From Hirundichthys speculiger (Eukaryota; Chordata; Actinopteri; Beloniformes; Exocoetidae): 64,000 nucleotides of DNA. Within the stretch, counting starts at the first letter, position 1, and each line of letters starts with the position of its first letter. Under the pieces are notes generated by a model, which worked only from the letters and a program-made list of their open reading frames with translations, ran no database searches and was not told the origin of the DNA. Location: NCBI GenBank assembly GCA_018398805.1, contig JAGFBZ010000852.1:519705-583704 (forward strand). Direction: 5' to 3'. Below are positions 44,801-54,460 of this stretch, one piece after another. The translations under genes were made by a program, and so were the position numbers.

Positions 44801-45690
44801 ACAATAATATCGTCCAGATAGACTATGACCTGTAGGAGATGCATGTCACCAACTGCCTTCTCCATAAGTCGCTGAAAGGTGGCCGGTGCACCAGTTATAC
44901 CTTGTGGCATCCTTTCAAATTGGTAGAAGCCTACTGGACAAATGAAGGCTGTTTTCTCTTTGTCTTGTTCACTCATAGCGATTTGGTAGTATCCACTACG
45001 GAGATCCAAGACAGAAAACCACTTGCTACCAGTTAAGCAGTCCAATGCATCGTCAACCCGGGGTGTAGTGTATTGGTCTGGTATCGTACGTCTATTGAGG
45101 GTGCGATAGTCGACACACAGTCTGATGGAACCATTTTTTTTACGCACCACCACTATGGGTGAGGCATAAGGGGACCGAGACTCTTTCACTATACCCGCAG
45201 CAAGCAGTTGCTGTATGTGGCGTCTTACATCATCTATGTCAGCTGGAGCTAACCTACGAGATCTCTCTCTGAAAGGGGTCGAGTCTCTCAGTCTGATTTG
45301 GTGCTCAACTCCAGAGGCCAAACCAACATCCCATTCATCGACAGAGAAAACATCTCGTCTTGCCGCAAGTTTCTGGCGGAGTTTTTCCTTCCATTTCTCT
45401 GGAACAGGTGAGTCTCCAAAGTCAAAACGCTCTGGATCAAGAGGATCAGAAAGTTGGTCTGCAGCACATGGTAAAACAGCAGTATCTACCTCATACATTT
45501 CTGCAAGGACTGTGCCAACCTGGATGGAGGTGGATTTCTGAGTCTCATTGTGTAGCAGTACTGTGAAGTGGTTACAGTCTATACTGTTGTCAGGGAGTAC
45601 TCCTGGTACTATCATCACTCCAGCAGGAAGCTGTTGAGTAACTGGATTATCAATGAGAATGTTGTTATTACATGACTCTGACCTGTTTCT
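41878..45690 (-). CDS. pol: Ty3-type pol: reverse transcriptase, RNase H, integrase
   Basis: The frame is open from 45690 (after TAG at 45693-45691). The first plausible internal Met is at 45615, so translation probably continues from gag by a frame change. Numbering from 45618 gives 1246 residues. RT spans about 120-360, with LDL (Asp 205) and YLDD 267-270. RNase H spans about 430-555, with HIDAS (Asp 440), Glu 481 and TDNNP (Asp 507). The integrase zinc finger has His 705, His 710, Cys 740 and Cys 743. The catalytic core has CIDF (Asp 771), HSDQG (Asp 830) and PERFN (Glu 866). The tail from about 1050 is acidic and Ser-rich. All catalytic residues are present, so the enzyme looks functional. 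Ends 16 bases from the polypurine tract. Confidence 0.95.
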   Translation of the reverse strand, partial: RNRSESCNNNILIDNPVTQQLPAGVMIVPGVLPDNSIDCNHFTVLLHNETQKSTSIQVGTVLAEMYEVDTAVLPCAADQLSDPLDPERFDFGDSPVPEKWKEKLRQKLAARRDVFSVDEWDVGLASGVEHQIRLRDSTPFRERSRRLAPADIDDVRRHIQQLLAAGIVKESRSPYASPIVVVRKKNGSIRLCVDYRTLNRRTIPDQYTTPRVDDALDCLTGSKWFSVLDLRSGYYQIAMSEQDKEKTAFICPVGFYQFERMPQGITGAPATFQRLMEKAVGDMHLLQVIVYLDDIIVFGKTLEEHEHRLLKVLGRLQEVGLKVSLDKCRFCQPKVKYIGHIVSEAGIATDPQKVEAVKHWKEPTDLKSLRSFLGFCGYYRRFIANYSHVVRPLTELTKGYPPAQKGRKAQNIKSTTNYLNPSEPFGERWDQSCQDAFKRVINCLINAPVLAFADPTKPYILHIDASTSGLGAVLNQEHPEGLRPVAFASRKLSQSEQRYPAHQLEFLALKWSVVDKFHDYLYGARFTVRTDNNPLTYVLTSARLNATGHRWLAALATYDFTIQYRPGRQNVDADLLSRQYATETQKEWTIIPPLGIKAVCKRAHVTESSSVPSRLVDQLGVSPEAIPEVYACSVSLSENTIDQLSPRQLQVGQESDPVIGPVKAAIEAGTVPVHTRNDPPDVALICREAPKLQVREGLLCRVRQTATGKETIQLVLPERYRPTVLKSLHDECGHLGVEKTLELIKDRFYWPHMPTQVEQYIKTCGRCISRKTLPQRSATLNQITSTGPLDLVCIDFLQIEPDSKGIANVLVVTDHFTRYAQAFPTRDQKSMTVAKVLWEKYFVHYGLPARIHSDQGRDFESKVIKQLLSSLGIRKSRTSPYHPQGDAQPERFNRTLLSMLGTLQNEKKQKWSQHISQLVHAYNCTKNDATGYSPYFLMFGREARLPVDLCFNTSPDGEQEHDHLQYVNKLKQDLKKAYKLATEAADKTHLRNKSQYDRRVRGQPLAEGDRVLLRNLGLTGKHKLQDRWKSTPYVIVRQLPNLPVYEVKADCGSGSVKTLHRDHLLPIGYLVRISDPSAQATKPPEPSVTRSRNTRRSLRHHLPEPASSCPSDSESEFDEIPGYESFDMDEVERRVLSTYQKSNQISKSTDRNMDVTRSGESDTDLPDEKSSDDTEPEHTGNESETEQEPITSSKRDAEDKDNMTRHSQRQRKPVIHLTYDQPGHSMEEPVTIVHHGMVIQLNLNSPTGDSSTDRGSTPARKAPLKTHKIR
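45668..45690 (-). promoter_or_regulatory. 23-nt gag/pol overlap with +1 frame change
   Basis: gag ends GTC AGA GTC ATG TAA TAA; the pol frame, one base forward, reads through the same bases without a stop after TAG at 45693. Expression of pol therefore needs a +1 (or -2) ribosomal shift, or reinitiation downstream. Confidence 0.8.
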
Positions 45691-47851
45691 CTACCTTGCA
45701 GATTGCATACGCCTTCCCTCCAGGAGCTATGGAGAGTTGACCTGGACCTTGCCATTTCACTTGACCAACCGTTTCTTCCTTTGTTGTTCTCCAAGATAAC
45801 TTGTCCTGGAGCTGTATCTGCTCATACACAGCCTGAATTTTCACGGAGTGTACTTTGTGTTGGCTGCCTGTTTCTTTTGCAATGTCCCACAGTCTGTGAA
45901 ACAAAAAAGCATTTGTTCCTACTATGACAGGTGCTTGCTGTTCATGCTGGGGGTCTGGACATACGAGGGCAAGGACTGTGACAGGGCCTTTAACTCCTGA
46001 CATTTCTTCTGGAAACTCCATCTCCGTCACAACATAGCCCCTGTAGGGGTATTCAGAATCAGCAAGACCCCAGATGGCTAGTCGGGAGAGTGGCTGTATG
46101 GGGACATGGGACAGATGTTTGTCATACCAGCTTCCAAAAATGATGGTTACATTTGACCCTGAGTCCATAAGAGCATTACAGGTAAGATCATTGACCTTAA
46201 TGGTACAGATGGGCGATGGGCCAACGAGTCCTTCAGGTAGTTCAGAATCTATTTTAGAAACTTCCATTGTGTTCACCCGGGCAATGTCATTGTCTGTGCT
46301 TTTAGAGCTCTCTTTTGGTTCTGTAGGGCTTCCGCGGACTTGGCGTATGAGTTTTTTAATCACTTTTGAGGAGTTCTCTGGAGCAGTGCATTTTGTTGCT
46401 ACGTGTCCATCCTCTCCGCACTTATAACAGAAAAACCCAGTAAACTCTTCTTTAGACTGAGGTTTGAAGGAAGCAGCTTTTGGGTTCAAGGACACTTTGT
46501 TTCTGTCATATTCTCGTTTTCCCTTTGAATAGGGAGTAGGCTGAACTGTCATGACTCTTATCTGTTGTTTAAGACTGTCTACTTCTGCCCTCAGTGCCTG
46601 TATTTCCTGGTTAGGCTGACTTTTAGTGTTACTTTCCTCCTTGGACCTTTTTGTGTAACCCTCACTGACTGACTGAGACAGTGTGTTTCTTTGCTCCTTA
46701 AGTCTAGCTTTTAACTCAGCAATATCTGCTCTGAGTTGAGTGTCATGATGCACTTCTAACTCTGTTGTTTTCTCTGCTTGTGTTGCATGTACATGTTGAC
46801 GGGTTGCTGGCTTCCTGAGACCACGCCTAGCAGCTTCAAGGTCTTCTGCCTCTCTAATTTCTCTCAACAGGTCCAAAAATGTTGGTGGGTTATCTCTCTT
46901 ATCTCTCAGGTTAAGCTGAATTAACAAGAGATCAGACTCAACTGCACCTTTAATGAGCTGATCAAGTCTAGCTCGGTTACCTGCATTACCTGGGAGACCA
47001 CCTCTGCGAATGACTTTACTGAGTGACTTTTCTAGTCTGCGTAGGAACTCAGATAATCGCTCATTTGGTTTTTGATAAAGGGACTTAAAGGAAAGGTAAA
47101 GATCTTCTCCTGACTCAGTACTTCCAAAGGTGTTATCTATTGCCTGTATGTACTCCATACAGCTAGCATCAGGATTTGACCACCGAACAGCTTGGATGAT
47201 CTCTAGGGCTGGTCCTTTAAGACTTTCAACGACCCGTCGTTTTTTCTCTTTTTCCGAGCACTCATACTCTTCAGCCATGAACCTTGCCTGATCCAGCCAA
47301 CTGTCCAGGTTTTCCTCGCCGACTGGGGTGGGGGTGACACCTGAAAAAGTTCTCAGACGGCGATAGTTGTTGCTCTCACTGGACTTAGGGTTTTGCCTCA
47401 ATACTTCACCAACAGCACGAATTATGGATTCAGGGTTGCTGGTCCATTCACTACCACTAGGGTTTACTGTGGGTATGTCTTCCATTGTTTTTCCTTCAGC
47501 CTGGAGAAACTGAGCTAATCTCTCAGAGAAGTTGTCTGTGTCATCTGGTTGAGGTTGAGCTACTACTATTGTCCAACTAACCCCTTCTGTGGGTGAGTCT
47601 AGTTCTGGAGGGACCTTAGTCGGATCTATTTCTTCCCGACACTCACATAAAACAGTCACAGTTTGGGTCTTAGTGTCAAACATTTTTCCTCTCACTCGGA
47701 CTTTGCCCAGTATTTTGATAGTTTGCATTGCATCCTCAATGATTGAAATGTCCTCGTTTTCTGAGACTCCATACAACATAAGAGCTTGTTTAACAGATAT
47801 TCCCTCTCCTCTACACCAGTTACTTAACTCAAGTTGTGCAGATTGACTCAT
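45668..47851 (-). CDS. gag: PNMA-like Gag with zinc knuckle and fused DSG protease
   Basis: 727 residues from an ATG. Residues 1-100 (NWCRGEGISVKQALMLYGVS at 11-30, then VRGKMFD at 52-58) resemble the N-terminal domain of vertebrate PNMA proteins. About 163-340 (RRLRTFSGVTPTPVGEENLD, SWLDQA, LKGPALEI, REIREAEDLEA) resembles the PNMA capsid-like domain. About 370-435 is likely coiled coil. CYKCGEDGHVATKC at 475-488 is a CCHC knuckle that would bind the RNA genome. LMDSGSNVTII at 561-571 is a retropepsin active site with Ser where Thr is usual. The protein should form the capsid and mature it. PNMA genes are thought to be domesticated Ty3-type gag genes, so this is a living relative. Start chosen as the only Met before the conserved WCRG block. 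Confidence 0.93.
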   Translation of the reverse strand: MSQSAQLELSNWCRGEGISVKQALMLYGVSENEDISIIEDAMQTIKILGKVRVRGKMFDTKTQTVTVLCECREEIDPTKVPPELDSPTEGVSWTIVVAQPQPDDTDNFSERLAQFLQAEGKTMEDIPTVNPSGSEWTSNPESIIRAVGEVLRQNPKSSESNNYRRLRTFSGVTPTPVGEENLDSWLDQARFMAEEYECSEKEKKRRVVESLKGPALEIIQAVRWSNPDASCMEYIQAIDNTFGSTESGEDLYLSFKSLYQKPNERLSEFLRRLEKSLSKVIRRGGLPGNAGNRARLDQLIKGAVESDLLLIQLNLRDKRDNPPTFLDLLREIREAEDLEAARRGLRKPATRQHVHATQAEKTTELEVHHDTQLRADIAELKARLKEQRNTLSQSVSEGYTKRSKEESNTKSQPNQEIQALRAEVDSLKQQIRVMTVQPTPYSKGKREYDRNKVSLNPKAASFKPQSKEEFTGFFCYKCGEDGHVATKCTAPENSSKVIKKLIRQVRGSPTEPKESSKSTDNDIARVNTMEVSKIDSELPEGLVGPSPICTIKVNDLTCNALMDSGSNVTIIFGSWYDKHLSHVPIQPLSRLAIWGLADSEYPYRGYVVTEMEFPEEMSGVKGPVTVLALVCPDPQHEQQAPVIVGTNAFLFHRLWDIAKETGSQHKVHSVKIQAVYEQIQLQDKLSWRTTKEETVGQVKWQGPGQLSIAPGGKAYAICKVEKQVRVM

Positions 47852-47988
47852 GTTTGTAGCTACTTTGTTTTACTGCACTGTGCACTACTTGAAAAAAAAC
47901 TTCACAAAATAAAACAGTTCAGGGATTTCTTTTCTTGTTTATCTTACCTTTGTAAATAATCAATTTTGGGAAAAATAAAAATTACAAA

Positions 47989-48007
47989 AATCCCAGCGGT
48001 GCCTCCA
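47989..48007 (-). promoter_or_regulatory. Candidate tRNA primer-binding site
   Basis: Four bases after the 5' LTR the minus strand reads TGGAGGCACCGCTGGGATT, beginning with the TGG that pairs with tRNA CCA ends. The primer tRNA was not identified. Confidence 0.6.
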
Positions 48008-48011
48008 TTTA

Positions 48012-49531
48012 TGTAGCACCCTACCCCGGTGATTTGAAATAAATTACCTGAATTGAAGGTATCACTCTGGGCGGGCTCTGGGTTCTTAATTTTAATGTTT
48101 GGTGGTGCCGTATTACCCTATGGCTAGATGTGCTTTAACTCACAAATAAGGTAAGTACACTCTGGTGGTGCCTCCACTCAGTAGATTAATGAAACAACAT
48201 GTGATAAATCCACTAAGAAATACAATGAACTTAAATTATTCGTTTATGCAACTTTACGTAACTTAACCCTGAACGCTGATTTCAATTACAAAATCACACA
48301 CAGTACTCCTTTAAAATAAGAAACCACTGTATTAACATAAGGCAAATAAATTTCACATGAAATCAGAGTACTTTCAATCAATACACAGTACCACCCAATA
48401 AACCACAGTCAGTACCAAAAAATATTGTATGAGCTCTGCTAATAAAATAAAGTCCTGAAAATAAAAGTTGCAGGCCTGAATCGATGCTGGGGTACGGTGA
48501 GGTCTAAAACTGGTGACCATTTCACTTTTCCAAGCAAACATAAAATAAACAAAATGCACGTGCACTGGGTCTTGTTTTTTAGTACTCACAGCTCCTCTTG
48601 GGTTAATGTGAGGGATGTGTGTGTAGAAGACGGCTGCATGGGGGGTTTACTGATGAAGATGGAGGGGGAATGGAGAGGAGGAATGAAGTCTGAAGACTCA
48701 GTTACTGCTACGCCCGCAGCTCCCGCCGATAGCCGCGCTCTGTCGCTCAGAGGGGAAAAAAAAGGTCCAAGGAGGGCTTCCTGGTCCGGTCCGCTCTGAC
48801 AACATACATTTACATACTTTACTCGCTGATAAATATCCATGCACTATGATAAACTCAGTCCGAATTCACACAATAGCTCGTACACACACAGGTAACATGA
48901 GTAACGTGAGGCTACTACAGCAAACACTGTGTAAATACTAGCTGCATGCTAGCTAATCGCTAATCACGTTTAGCATTCACTTTATAACCTTAGCAGTAAT
49001 ACTGTCCGTAATTACCACACTCAAATAAACATTTACCTTCTGTAAACCGTTATACTCTGGTATTCCACTGACAAACTCTGCATTTGTACAGGTAAACAAA
49101 ATACTTCGGTTTTTCCAGCACTATAAGTGTAGATATTTTCCTCCGGTGCTCTCTCTGCCTCTCGTGTCTCTGCCGTGATCTAACCTGCTACCTCCAAGTC
49201 CCGCCCCATACTCTCCCAATTGGACGACAACTCAGACAAAAGAGCAGGTAACCAATAAACAACCTATACAGGGATGATTGACAACTAAACACCAATGCCG
49301 TGCACGTTTTAACCAAACAAATTATATTAAAATCATCAAACATTTTAAGTACTCTCTTGACTTATGAATGGTTTTTAACAGTTTCTTCTTTTAAACTGAA
49401 ATATTAATTTTTTAATTTAAATAACAGTTCCTCTCACATGAATTACCAAAAATGAACTTGTTTTTTCTAGAAAGAACTTTTTTTTTTTTTTTTTTTTACT
49501 TATTAACTTATTTACTTTAGACAGGGCTACA
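48012..49531 (-). repeat. 5' LTR of the Ty3 element
   Basis: 1520 bases; contains the promoter of the element, though no convincing TATA box was picked out by eye. Near-identical to 40321-41848. Confidence 0.95.
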
Positions 49532-49535
49532 TATG
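49532..49535. repeat. 4-bp target duplication TATG, right
   Basis: Matches 40317-40320. Confidence 0.8.
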
Positions 49536-51400
49536 TTAAATATTTTTAGAATAATATCATCACATTTTCATAGCCTACTGATTATTCAAATGCTTAAACC
49601 ACCCCGGAGCGTGTTTCTGTAATGATACGTGTTGAAGAGTTTAGGTTTCACTTTCGTGCACCTGAAATCTCAGAAGTGTAAAGAACACTGAATGTCAGAG
49701 TTTGAATCAATCTATCTGAGCATCGTCATCCTGCCTGTAAGTTGTTGTTGATTCATATGTCAATCATGAGTTTATGATGTGTTATCTAGTCACAGATGTT
49801 TTCTCTATAAACTAATTCCATTTAATGGCATCCTGATTTTGGCGATGAAATGAAGACTTAGAAGCAAAGCTTCACTAGGGCTGCACACAGAGAAGAGAGA
49901 GAAAAGTTTTGGCAAGAAAAGGATTATTTAAAGGCTTTAGTTTACGATAAAACAGCTGATTGGAGGAGACCGTTTACTTGGGTTGTCTTAGCAACCATAG
50001 CTCAGAAGGCTACAGTAGCGAGACATGACAGTCTCCGTCTGATATTGAAACATTAAAAATTCTTAGTAGGCTATAGCAACAAGACATGACAAGAAAGATT
50101 TACAGAAGTCTTGAGTTAGCTTGTTGGATAGCTAGGTCCCCCTCAGGGAGGCTAATAGGCTACTGCTACAACCAAGTCTAACAACTCTTCATCAATTTAA
50201 AGTTGGGAGCGATTTATTACGATTTATAGTATTACGATGTATTACAATTTATAGTCCTGGGCTCAATCTTTGAAGTCCTTAGGCTCATTGATGAGCTATT
50301 TGATCCAGAAAACAGATGGCTTTTTGAACACTTACCTTTAATGTTTGTAGTATCGTTGTGCTATTTATCCCACAGACAGAACGCTGATGGAAATAAATGC
50401 TGTGGGGTAGGGTTATGGACGGATCCCGCAGTAGGACACACCTCTGCTCCGATTGTTTAGCTTTAATACAGGTAGGCCTACCGATGGGCACTACGGCGCA
50501 ATCTTGATGATAGCTGAAGGAAGGGGAGAGAGCAGGGCACCAAGGGCACCGTGGCCGTTAAGCCACCAATTTTCGGAAGGGCATCACGGCCTAGAAGAAG
50601 GGCTACGACGGCCATGGCCGCTGTGAATTTCCTGCCCTGGTGGGAACCTGAGGTGACAGGAACATGGTGAGAAAATAACAAGGTAAATGTAATAATACTG
50701 ACTCTCAGCTGTGGTGGCATTTGGCCACAGCTGCAGTGTCTGACTGTTCCGTCTTGTATACCACGTTTATGAATCGTTATTATTTACCACATCAGAAAAA
50801 CTCCACGCGATGCAACGTTTATATTCAGCTGCTCGGGACAGCTGCTTCTGTGCAACAAAGTGAGGAAGCGTAAGGAAGAGCAGTTCCTATCTTAATAAAA
50901 GAGAGAGCAAAAACACCGTCGGCAGTAATGCAGACTCTGCGCTGGTCCGCCGGGGTGAAGAGAGCTGTGACGAAAAGAAGATGGGAGGCACCGGTTCAGG
51001 TGAGGAAGAACCTCTCAAATTCCAGGCTGTGCTCCCTTCATTTCTGCAAGTAAAAGATCAGCACCGATGGCTACAAGCATCGTGATCCTGTCTACTTTGC
51101 CTGAAATACCGAAAGGAAACCACTAGATAAAGACCAATGTAGCTGTCGCAGTAAAATGTGTTTATTGGTTCACAATTCATGTTTTTATAATCAGTCGTAA
51201 GAGCTGGGTATTTAATTTGATTTTGATGTCGCTTTCCGCCTGCTGGTAGAATTAGGTATTGCGGTTTGAGGGGCGCGTGCACATGCAACGTCAGAAACTG
51301 CAGACAAGCCAGAGAACCAGCTAGTCCGTGGATAAGGAGAAAATGGACAATATGCTCAGTGACTGCTCCTGAAGGTTTGATGAAGGGACACACGGTATTT
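49536..51400. other. Unassigned sequence right of the Ty3 element
   Basis: On the minus strand at about 50671 an acceptor-like TTCCTGTCACCTCAG precedes a 50-codon open GC-rich stretch (to about 50485), but identity is unknown. 51048-51115 (AAAGATCAGCACCGATGGCT) resembles 56180-56245, marking a dispersed repeat. Confidence 0.3.
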
Positions 51401-51407
51401 TATTTTG

Positions 51408-51411
51408 AGTG

Positions 51412-51443
<32 letters not shown>

Positions 51444-51460
51444 TTTTTTGGGGGGGGGGT
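51408..51460 (+). repeat. (TTTA)n, T- and G-run compound microsatellite
   Basis: About eight ATTT units, then T9 and G9. Confidence 0.95.
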
Positions 51461-51616
51461 GTTGTAATTTTATTTCATTTATCTTAATACCTGTGTTATT
51501 ATTGTACCGTAGTTTTCACGGTGTTTCCTAGTAAAAAAGGCTAAATAAAATTCTGTTGGAGCATGATCTTTAATTCCTACTAACATCAAGAGATACCTTT
51601 TGGGAGCAGTTATAAC

Positions 51617-52558
51617 CAAGGTTATTATCGTTAACGAAAACAAACGAAATAATGAAAACTAAAATTAAAAAACATTTTTCGTTAACTGAAATAAAATAAA
51701 AATGAGAGTTTTTAAAAAAACGATAACTAACTGAAAGTGTATTATGTGTTTGTAAAACTAACTAAAATTAACTATAATAATATCAAGAACGTCCTTCGTT
51801 TTCGTATTTGTCGTTTTTTTTCTCTCATAAACGTTTGAAATCTATTAACTTCGCTCCGCCATACAACAACAACCGCAAAAAAAAAAACCAAAAAAAAAGT
51901 AATCAGCAGTGATGGCTGCGACAAAAGTTGGGAGAAAGCAGCACAGTCCTATTTGGGATTTCTTTGACTATGACTGTGTTAACGATAAAAATAAGTGTCT
52001 TGTTGTAGAAGCAGGTGATACAATGTGTGGAATAAAAAAACCCACGAATCTGAAAGTCCATTTGAAAAGCTCACACAAGAAGGCTAACCAAGACTAGCTG
52101 GATAAGCTAGCCTAAGCTAGCCCCCTGGAAAGAGAAGCTGCAGCTGCAGGCCAGTCAGTGTTGGGAAGGAACGGGAGAAAACAGCAACTATAACGGACTG
52201 TTTCCACGGAGACCAGATAGCTGCTGGTCAGTAAATACGCAGGAACACCACAAGCGGGAAGACGCATTGATAAATATGTTTATTAAGACCAGACTGTAAA
52301 CACGACTATGTGATTTGATAGCCTTCAAAAAGTTCAGTGCTTCACTCAAACCAAAATTACAACCCTAATTGACAAAAATAAAACTAACACTGAAACTAAT
52401 AAAAACTAAACTAAAACTAAGTATTTCAAAACAAAAACGAATAAAAACTAGCAAAACTGCTCTAAAAATGGATTAAAACTAACTGAATTTGGAAAAACGA
52501 AAGTAAAAATTAAATAAAAACTAAAACTAAAGGAATATCCAAAACTATTATAACCCTG
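51617..52558 (+). mobile_element. hAT element with BED-finger remnant, 0.94 kb
   Basis: Ends CAAGGTTATTATCGTT and CAGGGTTATAATAGTT (inverted), with the perfect 8-bp duplication GTTATAAC at 51609-51616 and 52559-52566. From ATG 51912 the frame reads MAATKVGRKQHSPIWDFFDY, NKCLVVEAGDTMCG and TNLKVHLKSSHKK, a BED-type zinc finger, then stops. Non-autonomous sister of 31834-32885, in opposite orientation. Confidence 0.88.
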
Positions 52559-52567
52559 GTTATAACC

Positions 52568-52760
52568 AGAAAGGTGCAGATCTGCAAGTACTGCACCTTT
52601 ACATGTCATGTGCCACGGTACTCCTGTAGCTATACTCTAGATAAATTTAACAGCATGTGTCTCTTTTATCGCATACAAAACAAGTTTTTTTATGCTTTCT
52701 AATATTGTCGAAATAAGGAACCTCTTGTGTGTCATGTTTCTAAGGTATCCAGAGAACTGT
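52568..52760. other. Unassigned sequence
   Basis: Nothing recognised. Confidence 0.35.
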
Positions 52761-52766
52761 TTCATG

Positions 52767-52840
52767 CAGGTGCAGCAGGTGCGAGTAGGTGGGGCCAGGT
52801 GCAAGCAGGTGCAAGCAGGTGGAGCCAGGTGCAGCAGGTG
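52767..52840 (+). repeat. CAGGTG-rich tandem repeat
   Basis: Seven CAGGTG hexamers in 74 bases at near 10-base spacing, with GCAAG/GGAGC spacers. Confidence 0.85.
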
Positions 52841-53299
52841 CAGCAGAATCTCTTCCAAACTCAAAGTGGGCAGGACAGCAACACAGGGTTAGAAGCCAGC
52901 CAGAAGGATAGGAAAGACAAGACAATGTATACCAACAGGTGAAAACAATCGGGATTCATGGGGCCGGGGAAGTAATTCAGAACTCAGCCCCTTCAAAGTA
53001 TCCGGAAGTAACCAGAACAGGGGACAAGAAACCCATGAAACAAGAAGACCTGAGAAAAAAACCCTAAAACACAAAATCAAACTGAGATTGTGAAACTGTG
53101 CTAGATTGATGCAGAAAAACTGGTTTCTGCATTTGTTACTTCAAGATTTGGGAATTCTTTATGAGTAAGATGAACTAAAATTACCTTCAGAGCATTCAAA
53201 AGTTCTAATGAGGATGAGCACGAGAGATCATGTTACTCCAGTTTTAAGATTTTTTTATTTGTCTCACAGCAGGTATCCCTACTGATTTTGTTTGTCAGT

Positions 53300-53640
53300 G
53301 TCTCTTTCCTGTCATTCCTGGTTGAGGCAAAGGTCCCTCCTCAGTCAGGGTCCGGTTCTGATGGAGGCTCGCTCCCGCTCAGGTGGAGTCGTTCCTCTCC
53401 ACTGTCACCTTGTGCTCGCCAAAGATGAATGACGATTTGATGCAACCTGCCGGATTCCTTAGCTGCCCTGCATTTTCTGAAACAGCATTATATGAAACTG
53501 AATGGACAGAAATGTATTAAATTGGATTGTATTCAACAGGAATCCTTTAAACATTTTTTTTTCTCTCCTTCTATGTAAATTACCTTGAGATCGGCTCTGT
53601 GAGTTGGTGCTGCATGGATCAACTGAACATGTCCAAAAGC
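53300..53640 (+). mobile_element. LINE 3' tail (L2/Rex1-like), degraded
   Basis: TCCTGGTTGAGGCAAAGGTC, the TTCCTCTCCACTGTCACCTT block and ATTACCTTGAGATCGGCTCT followed by GTGAGTTGGTGCT parallel the 3' UTR and tail of fish Rex1-like LINEs. No coding part. Confidence 0.5.
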
Positions 53641-54452
53641 AGAGCTGGGTAACAGGTGTACGTGTTTGCAACAGCCTTGAATTCATCAGATGGGAAAAAT
53701 GTTGAACGGCCGGTGAACGCGACCCAGAAGATGGTTCTTTGTGTCGTAGTTCTTCATTCAGACGTGCATAAACAGCATCCGTATTTTATGATTTTTTTCA
53801 TCATGAAAGAGTCATCTAAATGGGCTTCTTTTGCTCAAAATGTCCCATTGATACAGCCTTTTCTTCAGTATTTTGTGCAGAAGTACCACATGATCTTCCA
53901 AGCTCTGCGTTGCTTTTTTCCCCTTTTAGAATCGAATAAACAAAAACCTCCAGCAGAGGTTTGAAATTAGCAATGAAGAAATGCATAAACCTTAAAAGTA
54001 GCACTATTCAAGCACTCCCAAGGCCATATTTTTGAAGTGCCTTATTAAAGGGCTGAATAAAATGTTTTATCTTTTTTTGTATGAGAAGCCTTGGCACGTA
54101 GCGAACTGTTGGCGTTGAGTTCCTCTGCCAGAGAGGCGACGACGCCAGCAGAGCTGAATAAGACGATGACCCTCTGCGTTCGCTCAAGTGTTCGAAGGCC
54201 GCGTTCACTGTTCCACACACTTCTGTGGCCCCGGACTACATCATCACAGCAGGTGTGCCATGCTTTGCATTCAAAAATGCATACGCTCCTCCCCAAATGA
54301 CAGTCAATACACGAACACACTCACACAACAAAAACGCAGTCAAACGCATACATCCAGCACTTAGAGACACACGCCGATGTGAATGTGAATGTGAATACAA
54401 CATCAAGCTAAGTCATGCACAGAGAGGAGAACAAAATACTCGTTCAAATGAT
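53641..54452. other. Unassigned sequence
   Basis: Several overlapping chance frames; no family recognised. Confidence 0.35.
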
Positions 54453-54460
54453 TCTAAAAC

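Larger units (their letters stand above)
40321..49531 (-). mobile_element. Complete Ty3-type LTR retrotransposon with PNMA-like Gag, 9.2 kb
   Basis: Two direct repeats of 1.52 kb (40321-41848 and 48012-49531) begin TGTAGC and end GCTACA. They are bracketed by the 4-bp duplication TATG. On the minus strand the order is 5' LTR, candidate primer-binding site (48007 downward), gag-protease ORF (727 codons), pol ORF (1246 codons), polypurine tract (41861-41849), 3' LTR. The RT-RNase H-integrase order is that of Ty3/Metaviridae. Both frames are free of stops and the LTRs differ by about six substitutions plus small indels, so the insertion is recent and may be active. No envelope gene was seen. Confidence 0.95.

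Noticed and set aside
45615..45618. Independent start of pol at 45618
   Set aside because: The codon there is GTG and conserved-looking coding extends upstream to 45690; a frame change from gag is more likely.
48497..48799. 100-codon frame in the LTR
   Set aside because: The other LTR breaks the frame by indels; an LTR-encoded protein is not supported.
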